In this document: in pieces, positions 1 to 7,800 of the stretch
Layout of the letters: each line of letters opens with the position of its first letter
Position numbering within the stretch: the stretch's first letter is position 1
Assembly: GCF_000814325.1 (NCBI RefSeq)
Contig: NZ_JPHF01000007.1
Location: 62,001-126,000, forward strand
Direction: 5' to 3'
Source: Flavihumibacter sp. ZG627
GTDB lineage: Bacteria > Bacteroidota > Bacteroidia > Chitinophagales > Chitinophagaceae
DNA length: 64,000 bases
Translations under genes and position numbers: made by a program
The notes under the pieces: model-generated
The model's input: only the letters and a program-made list of their open reading frames with translations
Databases searched by the model: none
What the model was told of the DNA's origin: nothing

Positions 1-312
1 ATCTAAGGTTTCCGCTTCTTCCAGCAATCTTGTTTCTGCATTGTAAATTCCTGATGTTTCTTTCACTTTATATTCAGGAACATTGGCTTCGCCTTCTACC
101 TGCCTGATATAATGCCAGCGGTTTTGAATTTTGAATTCCTTTGCTGCAGGATTTTGGATAGTGATAACAAGGGTGTCAAATTCCTTCCCGAATTCGTTTT
201 GCCCGGTTCTAACATAAGTGCCGGGAATGAATTCGATGATTTCATCCTTGCTGCTGGTGTTGCAGCCATAGATAATTACTGTTGCAAAGAGGATAAGCAT
301 TGCTGTTTTCAT
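1..312 (-). CDS. Small lipoprotein of the conjugation region (C-terminus off the window)
   Basis: The reverse strand is open from an ATG at 312 to the left edge (104 codons, no stop). The N-terminus is a typical lipoprotein signal, MKTAMLILFATVIIYGC, with Cys17 as the predicted lipidated residue, followed by a polar linker and a beta-rich region. It starts 5 bases after the traG stop on the same strand, so it is probably co-transcribed with traG. I do not recognise the family. Small lipoproteins and TraH/TraI-like proteins commonly follow traG in Bacteroidetes conjugative elements, so a role at the conjugation apparatus is inference. The real C-terminus is not visible. Confidence 0.7.
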   Translation of the reverse strand, partial: MKTAMLILFATVIIYGCNTSSKDEIIEFIPGTYVRTGQNEFGKEFDTLVITIQNPAAKEFKIQNRWHYIRQVEGEANVPEYKVKETSGIYNAETRLLEEAETLD

Positions 313-316
313 ACTA

Positions 317-2761
317 TCAGTTTTTAGAGTGAATAATCTCATCTGCTAAAGCCTTAATCCCTTTTTCAATATCCCCGCCAAACTTTGCAGCATAAGCCTG
401 TACTTTCACTTTTTCCTTTTCCTCTGTTGTATAAGCCAGGTACTCTTCCGGCGATACTTCTGTACGATAAACTTTGCTCAACACCCCACCAAGAGAAATA
501 AAGACCTCTTTATATTTTTTTGTCGGATCATTGGACTTGTTGATTGATAAAACCAATGCCTTTTCTTTTTCCGTTAGCCCAAGCAATTCCTGTATCTGGT
601 CAAATTTGTTTTGATACTTGCTTTGGTCTAACAATATCTTGCAATCACTGTTGTTGATAATCGCCTGCTTTACCACCGGCGATGAGATAATATCTTCCAC
701 CTCCTGAGTCACTACAATAGCTTCACCAAAGAATTTTCTTACTGTTTTAAATAAATACTTGATGTATTCCGCCATTCCTTCTTTAGCAATTGCTTTCCAT
801 GCTTCTTCAATCAGGATCATTTTGCGAATACCTTTCAGCTTTCTCATTTTGGAAATAAAAACTTCCATAATAATGATGGTTACAACAGGGAACAGAATTG
901 GATGATCCTTGATATTATCCAGTTCAAATACAATGAACCGTTGCTGTAATAAATCCAGGTTTTCCTTTGCGTTTAACAGGTAATCAAATTCACCACCTTT
1001 ATAATATGGTCTTAGCACATACAGAAAGTTGGATACATCAAAATCTTTATCCTTCACATTATCACCCTTCAGCACATCTACAAAATCATCTTTCAGAAAA
1101 TCATAAAAACTATCAAAGCAGGGAAAGATGCTTTTATTATTTTCAACTTTCTCAAAATATAATTGCAGTGCATTCGAAAGTGCCACATATTCACTTCGAT
1201 TAAAAGTTTCATTATCTTTTTTCCATAGTGCCAGTAAAAGTGTCTTGATACTTTCCTTCTTCTCCGTATCCAGCATATCACCTTCACCTATGTAAAAAGG
1301 GTTAAACTTAATTGGTTTGGTTTCAGAATAGGTGAAGTAGTAGCCTTTCACCATATCGCACAGGCCCTTGTAACTATGACCCACATCCACCAGCACAATA
1401 TGTGTGCCTTTTTCATAGTAACTCCTTACCATGTGGTTGGTAAAGAAAGATTTTCCGCTGCCGGATGGCCCCAAAATGAATTTATTCCTGTTGGTGCAAA
1501 TCCCTTTATCCATTGGTTCATCCGAAATATCTACATGAATAGGTTTACCTGAAAGACGGTCGCCCAAACGGATGCCGATTGGACTTACAGAGGAACGGTA
1601 GTTGGTTTCAAGATTGAAAAAACAACAAGCCTGCGGACTGAATGTGTCGAATGTATCATTCATAGGAAAGTCTGCGGCATTTCCGGGAATGCCTGCCCAA
1701 AATATTTGAGCGGAACCCTCGGTTTCTAATTTGGGTGTAGCATCCATTTGCGTAAGTGCCGACGAACAGAGATTACGAATGTTCTTTAAGTCATCCCTGT
1801 TGTCTGTCCATGCCAGAATATTAAAATGAGCTTTAACCGGAAGCCGTTGTTCACTAATGGCTTCATTCAGAAAATCATCCGTGGCTTGTTTGCTTATAGC
1901 ATTTTCCCTGCTGTACGCAGAAAGTGATTGAAGTCGCAGTCTTTTACTTTCCAGTTTCTGCATTGTTTTCTGTACATCTTCTATAAATACATATTGGTTG
2001 TAGATATGATTGCAGGAAAGCAACTGACCAATTGGCGATGCAAAGCCCACGCTGAATTTTGTTTTATCAGTGGAGTATTTATCATAGTTTATTCTTGAAC
2101 CACATAACGCAGGTACAAACTCCGCATCTGCCATTGTAAAAAGCTGGCAATGGTTTTCGCCAATCTTCCATTCAGGTTTAAATTCAATATCCCGGAGAAT
2201 ACCTCCATCATTACCGAGATTTAGATAATGAAGAACAAAATCAGCCAGCAACTCATTCGGAAGCATTTTCATGGATACAAAGCCACTGTCAGATAGTATC
2301 TTTTGAAACTGACCCACATGATTCATGAAATCATGAAAATATTTTGGCTGCAATGTTTCTTCCGGTACAATTGTTCTGCGGAGCAGGCTGCTAAAAATGG
2401 AAGAACCTAGTTTTCGGTTTGCCGGTTTTTTTGTAAGCATGATATAGCAGTGATGGTCCAAATAAGGTCGTTCATTAAAGAACCGGTCGCTGTTTCTGGT
2501 AAGAAAACTATTGTCTTCCTGAATAAACGAAGGCTTATACTTTCCCTCAGTGAACCAATCCTGTTTATGCAATACACTATTCACTGGTAAAACCTTTATA
2601 GCTTTTATCCATGCATGGTGAAAGGCTTCGTATTCGTCATTGCTCATTGTAAATAGTTCTGGTAATTGCACATCAAATACAACTGTCACATCACCCATTT
2701 TTGAAAGGATGGCGTTATTTTCAATAGAATAAACCGGCAGTATCTCATTCAGATTTTTCAT
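317..2761 (-). CDS. traG: TraG-family conjugation ATPase (VirB4-like)
   Basis: This 814-aa protein matches the Bacteroidetes TraG conjugative transposon ATPase family in length and architecture. It has an N-terminal VirB4-type domain of about 400 residues, then a P-loop ATPase domain. Walker A is GPSGSGKSFF near residue 435 and Walker B is MILIEEAW near residue 650. A QEVEDI segment after Walker B is consistent with the VirB4 fold. Such ATPases energise assembly of the mating channel at the inner membrane. The start overlaps the end of traF by 17 bases, which indicates translational coupling in a traF-traG-lipoprotein transcript. No frameshift or missing catalytic residue is visible, so the gene looks functional. 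Confidence 0.93.
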   Translation of the reverse strand: MKNLNEILPVYSIENNAILSKMGDVTVVFDVQLPELFTMSNDEYEAFHHAWIKAIKVLPVNSVLHKQDWFTEGKYKPSFIQEDNSFLTRNSDRFFNERPYLDHHCYIMLTKKPANRKLGSSIFSSLLRRTIVPEETLQPKYFHDFMNHVGQFQKILSDSGFVSMKMLPNELLADFVLHYLNLGNDGGILRDIEFKPEWKIGENHCQLFTMADAEFVPALCGSRINYDKYSTDKTKFSVGFASPIGQLLSCNHIYNQYVFIEDVQKTMQKLESKRLRLQSLSAYSRENAISKQATDDFLNEAISEQRLPVKAHFNILAWTDNRDDLKNIRNLCSSALTQMDATPKLETEGSAQIFWAGIPGNAADFPMNDTFDTFSPQACCFFNLETNYRSSVSPIGIRLGDRLSGKPIHVDISDEPMDKGICTNRNKFILGPSGSGKSFFTNHMVRSYYEKGTHIVLVDVGHSYKGLCDMVKGYYFTYSETKPIKFNPFYIGEGDMLDTEKKESIKTLLLALWKKDNETFNRSEYVALSNALQLYFEKVENNKSIFPCFDSFYDFLKDDFVDVLKGDNVKDKDFDVSNFLYVLRPYYKGGEFDYLLNAKENLDLLQQRFIVFELDNIKDHPILFPVVTIIIMEVFISKMRKLKGIRKMILIEEAWKAIAKEGMAEYIKYLFKTVRKFFGEAIVVTQEVEDIISSPVVKQAIINNSDCKILLDQSKYQNKFDQIQELLGLTEKEKALVLSINKSNDPTKKYKEVFISLGGVLSKVYRTEVSPEEYLAYTTEEKEKVKVQAYAAKFGGDIEKGIKALADEIIHSKN

Positions 2762-3080
2762 TCAGCAACATCTTTTTCAGTTTCATTTTTGAATAACTCT
2801 TTATCACATCCGGCACTGAACGGCGGGCAATCTTTTTCATCATGCCATATTCGCCGTAAGTCCGGCTCAGTTTATAGATACGCATAAATAAGGCGGTAGT
2901 AAGTGCAGCAATGAACGGCAGACAAAAGAAGATACCCAGGCCGCTGATATAGAGTATTGCAAAAAGTATCAGCAACACTACTAAGCCGCCGCCCAGGTAC
3001 CAGATATATTGAGCTTTGAGCCCTTTGAACTCAATGCTGCGGTTGATGCCTTTGTTGATTTGATAGACGGAAGAAGACAT
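2745..3080 (-). CDS. traF: TraF-like conjugation membrane protein (DUF4133)
   Basis: The reading frame is open from 3116, but I place the start at the ATG at 3080. The protein then begins MSSSVYQINKGINR, matching the N-terminal INKGI...EFKGLKAQYI pattern of DUF4133/TraF. The 111-aa product has two adjacent hydrophobic segments (about residues 30-75), the hairpin seen in VirB3-like channel subunits. It overlaps traG by 17 bases. In known Bacteroidetes elements TraF directly follows TraE; here TraE lies about 7.7 kb away at 10785-11105, with the helicase block and an aminotransferase cassette in between. Confidence 0.88.
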   Translation of the reverse strand: MSSSVYQINKGINRSIEFKGLKAQYIWYLGGGLVVLLILFAILYISGLGIFFCLPFIAALTTALFMRIYKLSRTYGEYGMMKKIARRSVPDVIKSYSKMKLKKMLLNEKSE

Positions 3081-3225
3081 ACTTTCTGATGTTGCAAATT
3101 GTTCACCAAAAGTCAATTGGAGTGGGTAAAAGGGGTAGGACTAACAAACGAGAAGGTATTTCGTAAATCATTCCGTACTCAGGCTATTTGCGAAAGTTTT
3201 ATCTTCAAGATTCGGAAATACAATA

Positions 3226-4737
3226 GTTGGGCGCAATTGGTTCTAAAATATCGTACGTTATAAAATTTACTAAATGGCAGTTACGAAGTCTGACAAATAC
3301 AATAGAAAAAAATTCTTAGCCACTTTGGGGTCTGCTGCTGCCACTGGGGTTTTGATTAACACAATTCCTTTTTTGTCTGCCCAGGCTCAAATCAAATCAC
3401 TTAGCCGCAGTCAAGCTGACGGAGAATATCTTTTTGCTGAAGGGCTAACTTATATGAATACCGGCACACTTGGTCCCTGCCGTAGAGAAACGATCAATGA
3501 ATCGCTGAAGATGTGGCAAGAATTGGAGTCCTTTCCTTTGAAGTTTTATGGAAAAAACGGTGCTGAATTATTAGCTGAAAAGACGAGAGGAATTGCAGCA
3601 GGATTTCTTGGTTGTAATATTAACGAAATGCTGATCACCAACAGTACTACCAGTGGAATGAATGCCATTGCACAAGGGTTAAGACTAAAAGCGGGAGACC
3701 GCATTCTCACTACAGACCAGGAACATGGTGGAGGATTATTGTGCTGGAATTATTTTGCCAAGTATTACGGAGTTATAGTTGATAAGATAAATATTCCGCC
3801 GGGTGAAAATAATCGTGAGTTAATATTGAAAAGAGTAAAAGATAATCTCAAGAAAAAAACAAAACTCATCAGTGTCAGTCATGTTTTTTCGTCAACAGGA
3901 CTTCGAATGCCTATTGCCGAAATTTCGTCATTAGCAAGAAACAATGGAACTCTATGTATTGTGGATGGTGCGCAGGCAGCGGGAGCTATCGGCGTGAAAT
4001 TAAAAGATCTGGGATGTCATGCCTACGCTACTAGCGGCCATAAATGGTTGATGGGTCCGAAAGGAACAGGACTATTATATCTCTCAAAAGAAGCGCAGGA
4101 TATAATTCGTCCGATGCAATTCGAGGAATCTTATAATACTTATAATGATAGTAATGGTGTAGTGAATCTGGCTTGTATTTTAGGATTGGGAAAAGCAATC
4201 GAATATCTTAATTCAGTTGGCATCGATAAAATTGAACAATATAATTTGTTGTTAAGGGGTCGCCTGTACGAAAAACTGAAAGATTTAAAAAATGCAACTA
4301 TTCTAAGTCCTTCTGGAGGACCCCTTGCTTCCCCAATGCTTACGTTACTACTGCCGGACCGTTTTGATAAAGCTACATTTGTAAAAATGCTTCTCGACAA
4401 GTATAAGTTAAGCATCCGTCCAACACATAAAGAATTTGGGTTTAACGGAATTAGGTTTTCCATCCATGTTTTCAATAATGAAAAGCAAATTGATTTTGCA
4501 GTTGAAGTGTTAAACAAAGAGTTAGCGTAATAAACTCATAACTGCGCCCAACATTACATTGGCAATATGGCGGGGGGACGCAAAAGCAATCGGCTATAAA
4601 TCGCTAATCGGCTCTTGTTCCATCGTGACCAGTTCTATTGAGCGACAAAACAATAAATGAACAATTGTACATTTATTCTGCATTTGGCTCCGGACTGGAC
4701 GTTCATTGAATGCCGCCCCATCGCCAATGCTTTAACG
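3226..4737 (+). mobile_element. Integron-cassette-like unit carrying an aminotransferase
   Basis: GTTGGGCGCA at 3226-3235 and TGCGCCCAAC at 4543-4552 are perfect complements on either side of a single plus-strand gene. An integrated integron cassette has this geometry: its left end carries the R' half (G^TTRRRY) of its own attC, and the R'' box (RYYYAAC) follows the gene. A long imperfect stem follows R'', ending at ACGTTAGTG, the next G^TT crossover point (G4737). No integrase gene lies in the window, so this would be a cassette without an integrase (CALIN-type). Confidence 0.5.
3274..4530 (+). CDS. Exported class-V PLP aminotransferase (isopenicillin-N-epimerase-like)
   Basis: This 418-aa protein has an aminotransferase class V fold. 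The PLP-lysine motif is SGHKWLMGPKGTG (about residue 255), preceded by the cofactor-binding aspartate in IVDGAQAAG (about residue 230), and TTSGMNAIAQG fits the phosphate-binding region. The N-terminus, NRKKFLATLGSAAATG followed by a hydrophobic stretch and an AQA cleavage-like site, resembles a Tat signal with an RK pair, so export is likely. The family includes cysteine desulfurases and isopenicillin-N-epimerase-like enzymes; the substrate cannot be read from sequence. It stands alone, opposite in strand to the conjugation genes, between integron-like R boxes. Confidence 0.85.
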   Translation: MAVTKSDKYNRKKFLATLGSAAATGVLINTIPFLSAQAQIKSLSRSQADGEYLFAEGLTYMNTGTLGPCRRETINESLKMWQELESFPLKFYGKNGAELLAEKTRGIAAGFLGCNINEMLITNSTTSGMNAIAQGLRLKAGDRILTTDQEHGGGLLCWNYFAKYYGVIVDKINIPPGENNRELILKRVKDNLKKKTKLISVSHVFSSTGLRMPIAEISSLARNNGTLCIVDGAQAAGAIGVKLKDLGCHAYATSGHKWLMGPKGTGLLYLSKEAQDIIRPMQFEESYNTYNDSNGVVNLACILGLGKAIEYLNSVGIDKIEQYNLLLRGRLYEKLKDLKNATILSPSGGPLASPMLTLLLPDRFDKATFVKMLLDKYKLSIRPTHKEFGFNGIRFSIHVFNNEKQIDFAVEVLNKELA

Positions 4738-4743
4738 TTAGTG
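4543..4743 (+). other. attC-like recombination site of the cassette
   Basis: R''-like TGCGCCCAAC (4543-4552) is followed by CATTGGCAATATGGCGGGG (4557-4575). Near the other end, CCGCCCCATCGCCAATG (4713-4729) pairs with it imperfectly, leaving bulges. The site closes with AACGTTAGTG, holding the G^TT crossover at 4737. Asymmetric bulged pairing is typical of attC. At about 200 bases it is longer than class-1 integron attC sites. Its centre holds a second perfect hairpin, AATAAATG/CATTTATT (4661-4676 region). The remaining bases of the 4531-4814 gap include a degenerate second R''-like start, ACCACAACATTAAC (from 4757). Confidence 0.45.
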
Positions 4744-4814
4744 GTAATTCTTGCAGACCACAACATTAACAAAATATGGCGGAGCCGAAAAGTCTATGGG
4801 TAGGACTACATCCA

Positions 4815-7800
4815 TCAAATCCGTATCCCTCTTGTTTTAACATCATCTTGTTTTTTCTTTGGCAAAAGACTCTTAGTGTTTTGGGATATGCCAGGCTCCA
4901 TTTTTACTACCGGTGCTTCGATAGTTATTTCAGCAGCCTCATGCTGTTTCATCTGACTCTCCTGTATCTTCAGCGTAATCTCCCTTTCTAATCTTGATAC
5001 ATCCTTTTTTAATTGTGCCAGTTCATCATCTTTTTCAAAAGGCTTTGACACTAATTTTTCCAGCATGGGTATATTTTGTTCCAGCTCATTCAAAATCTTT
5101 TGATATTTCTCTTTCAGGCTTTCTACCCGGTCAATAGAATTTAGAAAATAGCGGGCCGCCAGTTTTGGATTATCAATATTAATATGGCCCTGGTTCCAGG
5201 AGTATTTTATGCCAGTTTGTTTACTTTCTGCATAGAACACATTACTGTATTTATACTCAAACAGTCCTTTATCTTCATAAGTTTCTTTCTGTCTGCGAAT
5301 GTATAAGTCGAAATTAAAGAGATTTCCGATTTTCTTGTATTCGTCTTCACCAATCTGTGGCTTCCATCCGGTATAAAGCCCGATAAGATGTGCGCCGATA
5401 ATTTCTGCATCAGCATTGTTCAATCCCTCTATCTTAATTGGATTGAATTTTATTCCTTCTTTATCATAAGTCAATTGACCCCTATAATATTTTTCATCAA
5501 CCAAAAGTTTGTTAAGCGTTTGAATAACCTTTCCTTTTTCCTCTTGTAAATTTTCCAGCTTGAATCTCGAACGAAATACCTCTTTGTGATGGGCATTTCG
5601 AAGACTTTCTAATACCGCTATCTTCTTTTCCATCTTTGATTTCTCCAGCAACGTAGTATCACCTGAAAGAATGGCGATATATTCGGAGAAATTCATACCA
5701 CTCTTTTCATCAATACTTCCTTCATCAATTGTTCTCACATTCAGTTCGCAGTTCTTCATCTGGCTGATGAAGGTTTGCTTATTCTTCAAAAGATTGAATT
5801 TATAGTTGTCGAGAGATTGTTCAACTGCATAAATAAAATTCTTCACCTTATTATTGTAAAACTCTTTGGCAATAATATTTCCCTGTCTTGCACCACGACC
5901 ATCTCTTTGCTCCAGTTCAGAAGGTTTCCATGGAATATCGAGGTGATGCATAGCTACTACTTTGGCCTGTACATTTAATCCTGTTCCGGCTTTTTCCGTA
6001 CTGCCCAACAGAATTCGAATGTCGCCGTTATTCATCTTACGAAACAGTTCTGGCTTTTGCTTATCTGTCCAATCATGTATGAAGGTGATATGGTGAGAAG
6101 AAATATTAAAATCACTGATAAGTTTTTCTTTCAGTGCATCATAAATATTAAACTGATCCGGTTTAGGTGTACCAATATCACTGAATATGATTTGTGTTCC
6201 CTTTTGCTCTTTGCTCAGTTCATACATCTCGGCTACTTTTCTTGCACAAACATTTACTTTATTGTTTGGATGATCACCGTATTTACCGGAATCTATCAGT
6301 CGCATATCGGCCGCCATCTTTTTGGCGTAGTTCGTTGCAATCAGCATACGACCTTTATCTTCTTCATCTGTCAGTCTTGGCCTCCCAATTAATTCACCAT
6401 CTCCGGTTTTGGCAAATTGCATCAGTCGTTTTGTAAATTCCTGTTGTTGTGGGGTTGGTGGTATATTGATTAACTGTTCATCAATTTCAGGTTTATCCAA
6501 ATTAATATGCCTGGCTGTTTTATAATCAGTAATCTCATTATAGAACAATGCCAGTTCGGGAACTTTTATAAAATGGCGGAACCTTTCTTTCGCAATAATT
6601 TCATTTGTTACAGAAAATTCAAAGTCGGTTGTTTTCTTTGCAAATACAGCAGCCCAGGCATCAAAATTTTCAATCCGTTGCCGTTCCATTTCCTTTGGAC
6701 GCAAATACTTAAAGAGCAGGTACATTTCTGTAAGGCTGTTACTGATAGGTGTACCTGATAAAAAGGTTACGCATAAATCACTATTGAACCTTGTTTGCAG
6801 TTCCCTAACAGCAAACAACATATTCAGTGCTTTCTGACTTCCTTCTTTATTTCCCAGCCCAGCAACTCTATCATGTCGTGTAGTGTAAGTAAGATTTTTA
6901 TACTTGTGGGCCTCATCTAAAAACAAATGATCAACTCCGAGTTCCCGGAAGTTGATCCCTGCATCTTTCTTTTCTTCTATATTTTTTCTTAACTCCTGCA
7001 GTTTTACAGCAAGATTTGTTTTTCGTATCTCCAGTCCCTTCAACATACGACGGGAAATTTCACCACCCATTTCCTTCAGTGTATGTAAATCTCTCTCAAC
7101 ATTATCCAGCTCTGTCTCAAAAATCTGTTTTTGTATTTCAGGGCTTTGAGGAATTTTTCCGAATTGGTCATGAGTGAGAATAATGCAGTCCCAATTATTA
7201 TTTTTTATTTCATGAAATAGCCGTAATCTCTTAGCAGGGGTAAAATCATTTTCGTCTGGTGCCAATATTCTTGCATTGGGGTATGCTTTTCTGTACGTTT
7301 CTGCTATCTGCCGCACATTAGCTTTAAGTGCAAGTATCATTGGCTTGTTTACAATCTTCAGTCGTTTCATTTCATGTGAAGCAACCACCATCGTCAATGT
7401 TTTTCCCAAGCCCACTTCATGGTCAATCAATGCGCCACGATTTTGCACAATACGCCAAACGGAGTTTTTTTGTGAACTATACAAATCATCAATACTTAAC
7501 CTTCTCTTGTCAAGACCTGGAAATTGTAAATGGCTGCCATCATATTCTCTCAACACATAACAATTGAATGTATCGTTATACAAGGTCTCTAATTCCTTTT
7601 TGTCATTTGCTGGCAACTCTTTTAACCACTCAATAAAGCCATTTCGGATAGATTCTATTTTCTGATGTGCCAACTGAATGGCTTCATTATCCGGCACCCG
7701 GATGGTTTTATCACCCAAATCAACTTCGTAAGTGTAGAACGGTGTGGTATTTTCCAACGCATGTTCTAACAGCAAAGCTCCATAAGTAGTTTTACCACTC

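Larger units (their letters stand above)
3133..4808. repeat. 11-bp direct repeats bracketing the cassette insertion
   Basis: GGGTAGGACTA occurs at 3133-3143, just upstream of traF, and at 4798-4808, just after the helicase stop. The DNA between them (3144-4797) carries the plus-strand aminotransferase and attC-like sequences, while both flanks carry minus-strand conjugation genes. The repeat looks like the scar of an insertion, either a target duplication or homologous ends. No terminal inverted repeat or transposase is present between the copies. Confidence 0.5.

Noticed and set aside
112-327. Plus-strand 71-codon frame at the left edge
   Set aside because: It lies opposite a convincing lipoprotein gene (1-312, minus) with a signal peptide and lipobox; the plus frame has no coding features.
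3144-4797. Classical insertion sequence
   Set aside because: No transposase and no terminal inverted repeats next to the 11-bp direct repeats; cassette-type geometry explains it better.
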